This document shows, piece by piece, positions 9,610 to 17,240 of a stretch of DNA of 23,953 nucleotides (positions within the stretch are counted from its first letter, which is position 1; every line of letters begins with the position of its first letter). The translations under genes and the position numbers were made by a program. The notes beneath the pieces are model-generated. The model was not told where the DNA came from and did not search any database. It was given only the letters and a program-made list of their open reading frames with translations. Source of the DNA: a virus; the IMG/VR virus record IMGVR_UViG_3300003324_000042, positions 1 to 23,953 of that record; one strand, written 5' to 3'.

Positions 9610-10066
9610 CGTTCAATCCTAGCGTTGGGTAGCTGTTTTCACTACCAATCTTATGCCCATTCAACTTGAATGTATGCTTATTTGAGTGAGCAACGGTATG
9701 AATAATATCAGCCCGTTCATCACTGCGTTCACGCGCCGCCTTAGCACGCTGTTCTTCCTCGAATTTGATTTGCTTCTGGAGCTTGTCCCATACATCAATT
9801 CGCTGGCTATCATGTTCCCACAGCCAATTGAAAATATAAGCTCCATGAACCATAAACTGGTGCATGCGATGGATAATGGCGATTTGATTACCCATTCTAT
9901 CAATCTGCACAATAGCGAACGGGCGGTCGTCGTCTGGGCCTCGATCTTCTGGTGGAATCCATGCTAGCGAAAGGTTAGGATATTTATCGTTCAATTCCTG
10001 AGCGAGATTAATCATTTCCTGACTTAGCTGAAAACCCTGCCCGGCGAGCCAAATCTGATCTGCCAT
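9590..10066 (-). CDS. Unknown 158-aa protein upstream of the adaptor
   Basis: I start this at ATG 10066 (MADQIW), which has AGGA eight bases upstream. A GTG at 10099 would add 11 residues but overlaps the 48-aa gene and has a poorer ribosome site. The N-terminal half carries LSLAWIPPEDRGPDDDRPFAI and a beta-like segment. The middle is aromatic and His-rich (HRMHQFMVHGAYIFNWLWEHD). The C-terminal third is a charged helix with many Glu, Arg and Lys, then a polar tail. It is soluble-looking, with no catalytic motif I can name. Position before the adaptor and overlap with it suggest a virion assembly or structural role. Similar proteins exist in actinophage operons as far as I remember; their function is not known to me. 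Confidence 0.75.
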   Translation of the reverse strand: MADQIWLAGQGFQLSQEMINLAQELNDKYPNLSLAWIPPEDRGPDDDRPFAIVQIDRMGNQIAIIHRMHQFMVHGAYIFNWLWEHDSQRIDVWDKLQKQIKFEEEQRAKAARERSDERADIIHTVAHSNKHTFKLNGHKIGSENSYPTLGLNDDREKD

Positions 10067-10074
10067 TTCAAATC

Positions 10075-10221
10075 CTACAATTCTTTGAAAGCCTTCCACT
10101 GTCCTTGAACAGTAGCGCGTATTACTGAGCGTAGAGAGAAGTAAAGCATTACCGCCATTCCAGCGGTAATGCCCACTTCCGTTCCAATTAGCGCGTATAC
10201 CTTTGTTGGCACATCGCGCAT
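10075..10221 (-). CDS. Small single-pass membrane protein after the endolysin (48 aa)
   Basis: A 48-codon frame that fills the gap between the endolysin stop and the next gene. It starts at ATG 10221, five bases past the endolysin TGA, and ends with TAG at 10075. One hydrophobic segment spans about residues 8-30 (Val-Tyr-Ala-Leu-Ile, then Gly/Ala/Met-rich, ending Leu-Tyr-Phe). It is preceded by a short polar N-terminus with Arg and Lys and followed by a basic, Trp-containing tail. This gives an N-out or N-in single-pass protein of the size of small holins or holin partners. AAGTGA before the start is only a weak ribosome site, so coupling to endolysin translation is likely. The next gene's AGGA lies across this stop codon. 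Function inferred only from the lysis context. Confidence 0.6.
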   Translation of the reverse strand: MRDVPTKVYALIGTEVGITAGMAVMLYFSLRSVIRATVQGQWKAFKEL

Positions 10222-10226
10222 TTTAA

Positions 10227-11126
10227 TCACTTAATAAAGACGTACTTGTCGGCGCCGTAATTAGTGATTACACAAGCTGATGAAGCCTTAACAGCAACTT
10301 CCAAACGGGCAGAAGCAAGAAGCGGAGACTTGAATGGTACAGTTCCTGCAAAGAACCCATCATCATCACCCTTAATTTCTACCGGGAAATAGCCGGAAAG
10401 ATTTCCGTCATTTGTGCGAATAAATACCTGAACCTGAAGAGACTGTCCAGTGGCAAGTCCTTCACCACGGAAATACAAATTGCAGTCGTAGTAACCAATA
10501 CCAAGACCATCGCCTGCAAGATTCCAATTGCTGGTATTATCTGATTCAGGCAGGAATACCTGAGAGCCAGCGCCAAGAGAAATCCTCTTGGTTGAATTGT
10601 CGCGAATATATTTGAGGTCCACAATTTCCCCTGTCGGAGGCTTTGGTGCAATAGGAGTAGGAGTAGGCGCTGTATATGTTTGCGCCATTTTATCCAACCT
10701 AGCTAAATCCCAAGCTCCCGGGCAAGCTGTTGGATACCAGTAGTTATGGGGCCTGAGAGGCTTTTTCCCATATGTAGCGTTCATAAATGCCAAAGTTTCA
10801 GCAACCGCGGCATAATCCGCATCAGAACCTTCTGGTCGGCATTCAAATCCCACTGAAGTACGATTACCAAGAGCGTTACCAGCATGCCAAGCGGCATCCC
10901 AAGGGTTTACCAGACAGTTAATACGTCCGCCTGAAACATTGAAATGCGCGCTAGTACCGCCGGGACCATTAACGAAGAAGTTATTAACTCCGTCGTGTGT
11001 CTGGCCGAACGACCCCCAGTGGTGAATTGTATACCAATCAATAGTTCTGGGTCCGCCATATACTAGTGGAACTTGATTCTGTGGCGTAAACCCTTTTGCG
11101 GTAAGTGATTCATCAATTACCGTCAT
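10227..11126 (-). CDS. Endolysin: N-acetylmuramoyl-L-alanine amidase (Amidase_2/PGRP fold) with C-terminal beta domain
   Basis: 299 residues. The N-terminal ~150 residues are a zinc amidase that cuts the lactyl-L-alanine bond of peptidoglycan. TIHHWG gives the first zinc His (H35), and RPHNYWYPTACPG gives H127 and C135 with the eight-residue spacing seen in T7-type lysozyme. SAHFNVSGGRI, the WHAG block and GFEC follow the usual fold order. A Pro/Thr-rich linker (about 152-166) leads to a C-terminal domain (167-299) that is all beta, with alternating aromatic and polar residues and no recognised cell-wall-binding repeats. It may bind wall carbohydrate. GAGGT precedes the ATG at good spacing. 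Neighbours on both sides are small membrane proteins, consistent with a lysis cassette. No signal peptide is visible, so a holin is expected to release it. Confidence 0.92.
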   Translation of the reverse strand: MTVIDESLTAKGFTPQNQVPLVYGGPRTIDWYTIHHWGSFGQTHDGVNNFFVNGPGGTSAHFNVSGGRINCLVNPWDAAWHAGNALGNRTSVGFECRPEGSDADYAAVAETLAFMNATYGKKPLRPHNYWYPTACPGAWDLARLDKMAQTYTAPTPTPIAPKPPTGEIVDLKYIRDNSTKRISLGAGSQVFLPESDNTSNWNLAGDGLGIGYYDCNLYFRGEGLATGQSLQVQVFIRTNDGNLSGYFPVEIKGDDDGFFAGTVPFKSPLLASARLEVAVKASSACVITNYGADKYVFIK

Positions 11127-11142
11127 TATAATTACCTCTGGA

Positions 11143-11514
11143 TCAATGATCCCCGGTCATAGTGGACCGTTTCTGATCGTGCTTAATCCGCTCTTGTGTA
11201 GCGAACTTGTATTTATAATATCTAAGCACCTGAGCCTTGTAAATTCCAATGCCCATACCGATAATAGATAGGTCAAAAGCCACCAATCCGAATATGATAA
11301 GGGGTTGCCTGAAAGGCATGCCGGGTACTAAGAACCGGAAAATTGTAATACCAAGAAGGATTACGATTGCGGTCAGCAAACCCCAAATATACCGTCCAGC
11401 TGAATACTTATACCAAGGTGCAAGTGCTGAATATCCGAGCCATACAACAAAAGTTGAACAGCCACCGATAATCGTAAGCAATCTAGACCAAAAAACAAAC
11501 GTATTAACGTCCAT
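11143..11514 (-). CDS. Multi-pass membrane protein, holin candidate
   Basis: 123 residues with three hydrophobic segments at about 12-31, 43-64 and 70-92, and a basic, hydrophilic C-terminal tail from about residue 93. Between the first two is APWYKYSAGRYIWG. A 'PWW/Y....GR' loop before the second helix is a pattern I know from small membrane proteins of actinophage lysis regions. It is directly upstream of the endolysin (16-base gap) and overlaps the end of the 65-aa gene by 11 bases. GGGG lies six bases before the ATG. Of the several small membrane proteins here, this multi-pass one is the most classical holin shape, but the operon holds three other candidates and the sequence cannot decide between them. 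Confidence 0.7.
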   Translation of the reverse strand: MDVNTFVFWSRLLTIIGGCSTFVVWLGYSALAPWYKYSAGRYIWGLLTAIVILLGITIFRFLVPGMPFRQPLIIFGLVAFDLSIIGMGIGIYKAQVLRYYKYKFATQERIKHDQKRSTMTGDH

Positions 11515-11701
11515 CTTTAACCCCTAGTGCCTTTCTCCAGTCTCTTGCGAAGTGATTATCGGCTCGCATCGAAAGCAAATCCTGTGTAAGCGATTTAGCT
11601 TCCTCCAAATCTTTCTTCGACTTTTCCAATTGTGCGTCCGCTTCACGAGATTTCATTAAAGCGTTAGGAGGAAGTCGGACTTTATGATGAAAAAAGCCCA
11701 T
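11504..11701 (-). CDS. Small coiled-coil protein of the lysis region (65 aa)
   Basis: 65 residues. A short N-terminus with RLPPNAL is followed by a continuous charged helix (ADAQLEKSKKDLEEAKSL) and a conserved-looking end, MRADNHFARDWRKALG. The pattern 'RxPPxA, charged helix, R..NHFA..' is one I recognise from small genes next to lysis genes in many actinophages; no function is established to my knowledge. It starts in a TAATG overlap with the 90-aa membrane protein gene and its end overlaps the next start, so the three are translationally coupled. It may form a complex with the neighbouring membrane proteins through coiled coils. Confidence 0.7.
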   Translation of the reverse strand: MGFFHHKVRLPPNALMKSREADAQLEKSKKDLEEAKSLTQDLLSMRADNHFARDWRKALGVKDGR

Positions 11702-11973
11702 TATTCTTCCTCTTTTTGTTTCGCAATATCCCTAACGGTTTCGACGGTCTGTTTTGTCACTTTAGCGCCCTCTTTCAGCAGATCAAGAGCTTCAGCCTGA
11801 TTTGCAATAGTCACGTCTTTAGTTTCGACAAGACCTCGGAAATACTCCATTAGCTTAATCATGTTGCTATGCTCCCGACGAGTCACCAGCAACCCAGTCG
11901 AGAGCATTACCACAACAATTACAGGAGTAATACCGTTTGCCCAGATACCCTCTGGGATCGCAGTAAAATCCAT
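11701..11973 (-). CDS. Membrane-anchored coiled-coil protein of the lysis region (90 aa)
   Basis: 90 residues. One transmembrane segment lies at about 13-31 (GITPVIVVVMLSTGLLV), followed by RREH at the membrane border and a long charged helix to the C-terminus. The predicted layout is a short outer N-terminus, one helix, and a cytoplasmic coiled coil. Such one-helix proteins are common before actinophage endolysins and are often proposed as holins or holin partners. It lies nine bases after the 188-aa gene and overlaps the 65-aa gene's start by one base. Role inferred from layout only. Confidence 0.7.
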   Translation of the reverse strand: MDFTAIPEGIWANGITPVIVVVMLSTGLLVTRREHSNMIKLMEYFRGLVETKDVTIANQAEALDLLKEGAKVTKQTVETVRDIAKQKEEE

Positions 11974-11981
11974 AGCCCCAC

Positions 11982-12548
11982 CTACGGCAATAGTACGAAA
12001 TAAATAATACTTGCTCCAGAAGTTAGAGAAGCATCCGTAATAGTGGCGGGAAGATCAGTCTGCGCCGAATATGCGGCCATATGCGGAGCTTGGAAAACTT
12101 CTGATGCCGGAGCACCGTTATTTCCCACCATTGTCGGAGTAGCCACCGCAGTAACAACCAAAAGTCCTACTGCATAGCGAGTACCCTTATACTTAGTAAA
12201 GGGTGCTGAAAGGGCCTTTGTATATACAGTATTGGTTGCGGCCAATAGAGTAGTGTCATTTGGAGTTGAAGCTACAAGAGTCAAATCTCCAGTCGCATCA
12301 TCTACCTGATAAATACCTACCCTAACAAGCGTAGGAGTAGCCGCCGCCGCAGTACCTCCAGAAATCATTCTGACCTGCGTTACGGTTTCTGTTTTACCGG
12401 CCGTAAAGAAAGTCATACGGAGAGAGCCAGAAGAAGTTGAAAGACCTGTAGATTGAATAGCTTTTCGACTATATACAGATTCTCCCACAGAAAGGGTGGA
12501 GTCGTCGTATTGCAGACGAGTTGCTTTGTCGTAATCCATCGTTGGCAT
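11982..12548 (-). CDS. Beta-rich structural protein after the capsid gene
   Basis: 188 residues rich in Thr, Ala, Val and Ser, with strands separated by Gly and Pro turns (MTFFTAGKTETVTQVRM, TPTLVRVGIYQVD, YAVGLLVV). This is the profile of a jelly-roll or fibre-head domain. There is no transmembrane segment and no catalytic motif. AAGGAC lies five bases before the ATG. It comes directly after the major capsid gene, but a strong hairpin separates the two, so its expression level may differ from that of the capsid protein. A capsid decoration protein, or a receptor-binding or adhesion domain, would fit; the sequence does not choose between them. Confidence 0.65.
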   Translation of the reverse strand: MPTMDYDKATRLQYDDSTLSVGESVYSRKAIQSTGLSTSSGSLRMTFFTAGKTETVTQVRMISGGTAAAATPTLVRVGIYQVDDATGDLTLVASTPNDTTLLAATNTVYTKALSAPFTKYKGTRYAVGLLVVTAVATPTMVGNNGAPASEVFQAPHMAAYSAQTDLPATITDASLTSGASIIYFVLLP

Positions 12549-12568
12549 TTGAAGTCCTTATATACACG

Positions 12569-12603
12569 AATAGGGGAGCAGGGGTTATCCCTACTCCCCT
12601 ATT
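12569..12603 (-). terminator. Strong hairpin between the capsid gene and the 188-aa gene (attenuator or partial terminator)
   Basis: The arms AATAGGGGAG and CTCCCCTATT pair perfectly over 10 bp. After one C/A mismatch, AGGG pairs with CCCT, around a five-base loop. On the transcribed strand the hairpin is followed by CGTGTATAT, not by a run of T, so it is not a textbook intrinsic terminator. It may slow or partly stop polymerase after the capsid gene, protect the capsid mRNA 3' end, or be an RNA processing site. It is almost symmetric, so it would also form in a plus-strand transcript. Confidence 0.7.
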
Positions 12604-12619
12604 ACTAGGTGTCCGGCCC

Positions 12620-13816
12620 TTAGGTCAGAATGTCCTCGGTGATACCGGAGATAAGGCCGTGAGTATTACGGCGGCGAGTACCCATTTCAGAGTATTCGTA
12701 CAGCGTAGCTTCCCAAGCGTCGAACTTACCTGCGGAAGTACGCTTCTGTTGCCACATAGAGCCAGAACGGTCCATGAACTTATATCCACCATTGTTGTAA
12801 ATAGTGATGGACTTTTCATCAATGTACTGTGCTGTACCTGCGGGGCAGTCAATATCAGCAATCATAGGGATTTCGCCCTGAGATGCCGACTGGAATGCAA
12901 CTCCGCTAAAGCCGCCTTCAAACTTCGTAGTATTAACGAAGCGCTTCTGAGACTGCAAAAGCGAGAAATATGCACGCTGTACGCCGAGCGTAGTCCAAAT
13001 AACGGAAGTCTTACCGCCGTTAATGTAAATACGGTCAGCCATACGAATCATCATAAGTTCGGAAATAGCACCGGCAGTAGTCTTAACTTCTGCCTTCCAA
13101 ACCGGAACCGTTGCCGGGTCAATCTGATGAAGAATGGTGGTATCCGAAAGAATAGCACCAAGGCCAGTCCATTCACGGCCATACGAACCAGTGCGAACGA
13201 GAATATCGTTTGCAACCGTACCTGTAAGAGTACCGGTAAAGGTTACGTTAAGACCGGAAACGTTTGTTACCACAACACCGGCCTGACGGACAGTAGAAGT
13301 AGAACCGACCATAATGTCATATACACCGTTGATATCAATCTGGCTGACATTCGCAAAAGGAATAACCTGACCAGTTGGACCAGCGGTTGCAACACCACGA
13401 GCACCAGAACCATTACCGAAGAACATACGGTTACGTTCCTTAGAAACGTCCGTCTTAATCCTCGTGGTTTCAAGAGTGAGGGATTCAGCGAAGGACTGGT
13501 AATCCTTATCCGCAAGTTCAATAGCCTGACCAGTCAGTTCAACTGCGGCGTAGTGAGACTTAAGCGGAATAAAGGCTTCACGAGTATCCTGAAAACCTGC
13601 GGTCGGAAGGGCTTCATTCTCATTACGAGAACCAATACCCGAGTTACGCGCAACGTGAATAGGGAAATTCACATACTTACCACCATACTTAGTCGCCGCC
13701 TTAGCGTTCGACTTAATACGGTTATAAGCTTTGGCGTCAGAATTAAGTTGGTCGGTAAGACCTTCCTCGTACACTTCTTTAAGAAGTGGAGCGAGGGTCG
13801 TAAGTGTCTGAGGCAC
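12620..13816 (-). CDS. Major capsid protein (HK97-fold type)
   Basis: 398 residues from a GTG start, with AAGGAG eight bases upstream; no ATG is near. The N-terminal ~50 residues are helical (LLKEVYEEGLTDQL). Then come GGKYVNFPIHVARNSG and the RNENEALPTAGFQDTREA loop, followed by AFIPLKSHYAAVELTGQAI and the long 'spine' helix region around ESLTLETTRIKTDVSKERNR. This order (N-arm, extended loop with acidic residues, spine helix, beta-rich middle) fits HK97-fold capsid proteins found in phages of Gram-positive hosts. It lies directly after the scaffold gene and 12 bases from its stop. A strong ribosome site and a following hairpin suit a highly expressed gene. Confidence 0.85.
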   Translation of the reverse strand: MPQTLTTLAPLLKEVYEEGLTDQLNSDAKAYNRIKSNAKAATKYGGKYVNFPIHVARNSGIGSRNENEALPTAGFQDTREAFIPLKSHYAAVELTGQAIELADKDYQSFAESLTLETTRIKTDVSKERNRMFFGNGSGARGVATAGPTGQVIPFANVSQIDINGVYDIMVGSTSTVRQAGVVVTNVSGLNVTFTGTLTGTVANDILVRTGSYGREWTGLGAILSDTTILHQIDPATVPVWKAEVKTTAGAISELMMIRMADRIYINGGKTSVIWTTLGVQRAYFSLLQSQKRFVNTTKFEGGFSGVAFQSASQGEIPMIADIDCPAGTAQYIDEKSITIYNNGGYKFMDRSGSMWQQKRTSAGKFDAWEATLYEYSEMGTRRRNTHGLISGITEDILT

Positions 13817-13828
13817 TGTATTCGCTCC

Positions 13829-14755
13829 TTATAGGTTCTGACCTTCTGCTAGTTTACGAGCCATTTCCGCAATACGGTCAACTTGCTCGTCCTCTGACAT
13901 AAGGCCGAAAGACTTTTTCTGGTTAGGCTGGCCACCATTACCCGGCATTACTGTCGGAGCATTGGCATTAGCTCGGGAATTACGGACCCGGTTAACCCAA
14001 GTCGCGTAATCCCGATACCCCTCTTCAATAAAGAAGTTTCCATCGCCTCGGGCGTCGCCAATAGCAATTGCTCGCCTGATTACTTCAGCTTTTACATCAT
14101 CATTGAGTTTGCCAACTCTGCTTTCCAAAGCAGCAAATTCATTATTGATTTCTGTCTGGACTCTTTGTTCTTCCTGCTGGCGTTGCAGAGCCTGAGTCTG
14201 ATTTTGCTGAAATTGATTGAACTGCTCTACCTGCTGTTGAAGGGCGATAAATTGAGGATGCTTTGTAATATCGAATTGGCCGTCAGGATTGCCTATATCC
14301 TGTGGGTCATCTTCTTTATTATCTTCAATCTGCTGTTGGCCCTGTCCAGAATTAAATCCAAACCGCTGAGCAAGCTGGTCATATACAGCGCGGGGATTTG
14401 CGTTAATCAAATCGACTAGCTGAAATGCCTTCCGCACGTCCTCGAATTTTACATTATTTTCGAGAAGCGGCTTATATGGAGCGTAATCTGACTGTACCTT
14501 AGCAAAGTTATTGTCCCACTCTTGGAGCTTCGGCATAATCTGCTTATGAAACTCCTGCGGAAGCGGTTCAAGAACTGCATTCCATGCGGGATTAAGCTTT
14601 ACCTCTTTTGTCTCTTCCTGATGATTATCCTGTCCGAAATCGGCAGGTACTCCCAGATCATCAATTTCCCCATTTACGGAGCCGTTCTCTCCGCCCCCAT
14701 TATCTACTTCTGGTTCGATCATAGAGATAAAGGGAAAAATATTCGGAATAAACAT
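13829..14755 (-). CDS. Capsid scaffolding protein
   Basis: 308 residues, acidic and predicted almost wholly helical, with a Gln-rich coiled coil in the middle (QLAQRFGFNSGQGQQQ, then a Gln-rich stretch near 170-195). The C-terminal part contains a Pro/Gly/Asn-rich linker and a final helix, SFGLMSEDEQVDRIAEMARK, of the kind that contacts coat protein. Its place between portal and capsid genes is the standard scaffold position. No protease motif is visible. The ATG at 14755 has only a weak AAAGAAG-like site. An internal ATG at 14722 (MIEPEV) would remove a hydrophobic, unusual N-terminus, so the first 11 residues are uncertain. Confidence 0.82.
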   Translation of the reverse strand: MFIPNIFPFISMIEPEVDNGGGENGSVNGEIDDLGVPADFGQDNHQEETKEVKLNPAWNAVLEPLPQEFHKQIMPKLQEWDNNFAKVQSDYAPYKPLLENNVKFEDVRKAFQLVDLINANPRAVYDQLAQRFGFNSGQGQQQIEDNKEDDPQDIGNPDGQFDITKHPQFIALQQQVEQFNQFQQNQTQALQRQQEEQRVQTEINNEFAALESRVGKLNDDVKAEVIRRAIAIGDARGDGNFFIEEGYRDYATWVNRVRNSRANANAPTVMPGNGGQPNQKKSFGLMSEDEQVDRIAEMARKLAEGQNL

Positions 14756-14806
14756 CTTTACTTCTTTCTGCGCTGTACCTTAAGGCCCTGTCGCTTGATT
14801 AGTAAT

Positions 14807-16963
14807 TTACTGTGGAGGCGCACCTGCGTCAACAGGTGCCTGAGTTTCGGAGAATTGGTTTTCTCCACCCGCATTATTATCATTGCCCATTGGAGCACCC
14901 ATACCGCCGGTATCTCCTTCAGCGCCCAATTGCTGAACCATATCTTCCATCATAACCTTGAATTTACGGTCCTTATGGGCTTGCAAGTGCAATTCAAATT
15001 CGTTCTTGATTTCATCAGGAAGCATTTCGTATTCCTGAGATTTCATGTACCGGGTATGAACCATAATATGAACATCATGCTCGTCCCAGTCATGTACTTC
15101 AACAACTGGCTCATTTCCGAGTTCCATTTGCTGAGAAGCCTGCGGAGATTGCATAGGATCAATACCCATTGGAATACTCTGCTGAGCCATTTCAACAACT
15201 TGAATACGAGCCTGAAGCGTCTGCTGAGGGTCAAGTTCAGACATTGCAACATTTTCGCGCGTAGCCTGCTTTTCATCGACCTCAGTAAGATCATAGTAAG
15301 CCTTCATAGAAGGCAGTTCCATAAGCTTAAGAGCCTGATCTACAGGAATAGCACCGCGAGTCATAAGGTCCATAAACAGAGCGATACGAGCGGCCTTAGA
15401 TACTGGCAGTGAAGAACCGCCCTCAATACGAATATCCGTACCAGACTTTATATCAGACTGGGAAAGATACTTCGCATTGATCTGACCATCCCGGCCAACG
15501 TATTTAATCAGGCGCGCAGAGTCATAAAACTCAATTGCCAATGCGATAGTCTGGTGAGCAACCTTCTTCATAGCATCTTCAATAGAAGAGTGAGTGGTTG
15601 CCATATAGCTATTGTCAGCTTCCTGAAGGAACTGAATAGCCGTACCAGCTGTTACACCAGCAGGAGCATTGCCTTTAGATACTTGGTGCTGACCTGAGAT
15701 ATCTTCAACATCCTGCAAATACCTATCCTGCATCTGCTCGACGAATGCCGGCATTTGCGGAAGAGGAATAGGCTGAGGATATTCAGAACCGGGCTTAATA
15801 TCAATAAGCTGGCCAGTTGCAGAAGTAAACTTATTTGGATCAAGCGAACCAGTCCTATAGAACAGACCCGGCTTAGCCATAAGGTTACGAGCTTCAATCA
15901 GCTGAGAACGAGTCCTATTGATTTCACGCTGAAGAGGAATCAAATCTTCAACAACGGAAGTTCCATAGAACGAACCAGACTGAATTGAATCAATCTTTGC
16001 AAAAGGATATTGCCCATGCTTATAAGGAATTCCTTCTTCATTCGCATCGACAACCAGATCATCAATAAGCAATACCCGCCCGCCCTTTGGAAGTAGAGGC
16101 GTTGCGTTTGGCTTAATCCAAGCCTCTACTACAAGGCAGGAATCTGGAGTGGCCTGATTAGCCTGAGTTGATTTCGTATTGAGATATTGGGTTTCCATAA
16201 TCTCATTTGAAGAAATAACTGTAGGCTTCCAACCTTCACGGTCCATTACCTGTGGGTAATGAATCCTGACCCAATCCAGCGATTTCGTGAAAGCATTGAG
16301 AACATACGGCTGTTCTTCGATATCTTCCAAGAGCAAATCAGGTACCAAAATGTTAAACGGGGAAACACTTGTATAGCAGTGGTCTCCGTATGCCATTTGC
16401 CCATTCGGATCTTCATACTGGTAATCCTTATCCCAATAGGTCTTTATATAACCTACTCCAGTTACGGAACACCACCATGCGGCCTGACGCAATACGCCCT
16501 GAAGATTGAGACGTGTTCTACAGCTGTTAAAGACCGCTTCAGCGGCCTGTGCGGCCATAACGTCAGTCTCTTCATTTGAGGCCGGTACAACCTCAGCTGT
16601 AGGCTCCTGAGAGGTAAGCCTAGCAACCTCAGTACGTACTACAGGCTTGATCCTGTTGATAACCAGCTTGGCTTTATTAGCAGGCAAAGGAATATTGATA
16701 AGCCTGCCACCAATGAAATCTACATATTGTTCGCCCTTATAGAACGACATATTCAGATACCACTGGCGCTTAATTGGGTCCATCTGGTTTTTGCACTTGT
16801 TATACCAGTCTTTTACCAGCTTACCAAGTGCAACGGCATTCTTTACTCCTTCCCGCTCTTTAAGCCTAGCCAAATCTTTTTCAACAGATTCGCCTGAAAG
16901 CACAAAAGCAGGAAGATTAGTCGGCGACGTCGAATCCCTTTGCCCTGAAATAGAGCTTTTCAT
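14807..16963 (-). CDS. Portal protein
   Basis: 718 residues, in the large portal class typical of podoviruses such as P22. After a polar 40-residue N-terminus the sequence reads WYNKCKNQMDPIKRQWYLNMSFYKGEQYV, then NRIKPVVRTEVARLTSQEP, a classic opening of these portals. A clip/stem-like region follows (VTGVGYIKTYWD, VSPFNILVPDLLLEDIEEQPYV). Later come REINRTRSQLIEARN and EDISGQHQVSKGNAPAGVTAGTAI, a signature of phage portals, and a Gln/Met-rich helical C-terminus. The portal forms the dodecameric DNA channel and docks the terminase. GGAGG lies 11 bases upstream, and the start overlaps the preceding membrane-protein gene by 47 bases. Confidence 0.9.
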   Translation of the reverse strand: MKSSISGQRDSTSPTNLPAFVLSGESVEKDLARLKEREGVKNAVALGKLVKDWYNKCKNQMDPIKRQWYLNMSFYKGEQYVDFIGGRLINIPLPANKAKLVINRIKPVVRTEVARLTSQEPTAEVVPASNEETDVMAAQAAEAVFNSCRTRLNLQGVLRQAAWWCSVTGVGYIKTYWDKDYQYEDPNGQMAYGDHCYTSVSPFNILVPDLLLEDIEEQPYVLNAFTKSLDWVRIHYPQVMDREGWKPTVISSNEIMETQYLNTKSTQANQATPDSCLVVEAWIKPNATPLLPKGGRVLLIDDLVVDANEEGIPYKHGQYPFAKIDSIQSGSFYGTSVVEDLIPLQREINRTRSQLIEARNLMAKPGLFYRTGSLDPNKFTSATGQLIDIKPGSEYPQPIPLPQMPAFVEQMQDRYLQDVEDISGQHQVSKGNAPAGVTAGTAIQFLQEADNSYMATTHSSIEDAMKKVAHQTIALAIEFYDSARLIKYVGRDGQINAKYLSQSDIKSGTDIRIEGGSSLPVSKAARIALFMDLMTRGAIPVDQALKLMELPSMKAYYDLTEVDEKQATRENVAMSELDPQQTLQARIQVVEMAQQSIPMGIDPMQSPQASQQMELGNEPVVEVHDWDEHDVHIMVHTRYMKSQEYEMLPDEIKNEFELHLQAHKDRKFKVMMEDMVQQLGAEGDTGGMGAPMGNDNNAGGENQFSETQAPVDAGAPPQ

Positions 16964-17240
16964 CGTCTGTTAATCCTCCCGGTCGCGCACAACGCTCCCT
17001 AAATGCAATTTGATCGTCTGATTCAGGTTCTTCCATAGGAGCAGTCTCTTGCTCTGGCGCAATCTGCTTTAGAATGGCATATGCCTGAAGGTCTTTGACG
17101 CTTAGAAGCTCGCTTTGCTTATGGTTTAAATCCAGCAGACGGATCATCTGTTGATTCTGAGTTCTCAGAACTAGGAACCACATCAGATTCGTCAGAATGA
17201 AGATTCCTATAAAAACCGTCAACGGCAATGTCCAATTCAC
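16917..17240 (-). CDS. Small membrane protein upstream of the portal (107 aa)
   Basis: 107 residues from a GTG start. One transmembrane segment spans about residues 5-26 (LPLTVFIGIFILTNLMWFLVL). It is followed by a polar helical region with coiled-coil character and an acidic C-terminal half, ending in a TDDEKLYFRAKGFDVAD motif. The gene overlaps the previous gene by 122 bases and the portal gene by 47, in different frames. That is unusually deep overlap, but the hydrophobic helix and fit to neighbours favour a real gene. The GTG has GAGG about 13 bases upstream, a weak site, so a later start is possible. Function unknown. Confidence 0.5.
   Translation of the reverse strand: MNWTLPLTVFIGIFILTNLMWFLVLRTQNQQMIRLLDLNHKQSELLSVKDLQAYAILKQIAPEQETAPMEEPESDDQIAFRERCARPGGLTDDEKLYFRAKGFDVAD

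Noticed and set aside
10067-10099. GTG start extending the 158-aa protein by 11 residues
   Set aside because: It lies inside the 48-aa gene, while ATG 10066 has AGGA at the right distance.
12521-13834. A 437-codon open frame on the plus strand opposite the capsid gene
   Set aside because: It lies antisense to the capsid gene, which has a strong ribosome site and a family-like sequence. The plus-strand translation is low-complexity, Cys/Arg/Asn-rich and has no domain; it reflects the codon bias of the real gene.
14522-15412. A 296-codon plus-strand frame opposite the scaffold and portal genes
   Set aside because: It crosses the junction of two well-supported genes on the other strand and its translation has no family-like features.
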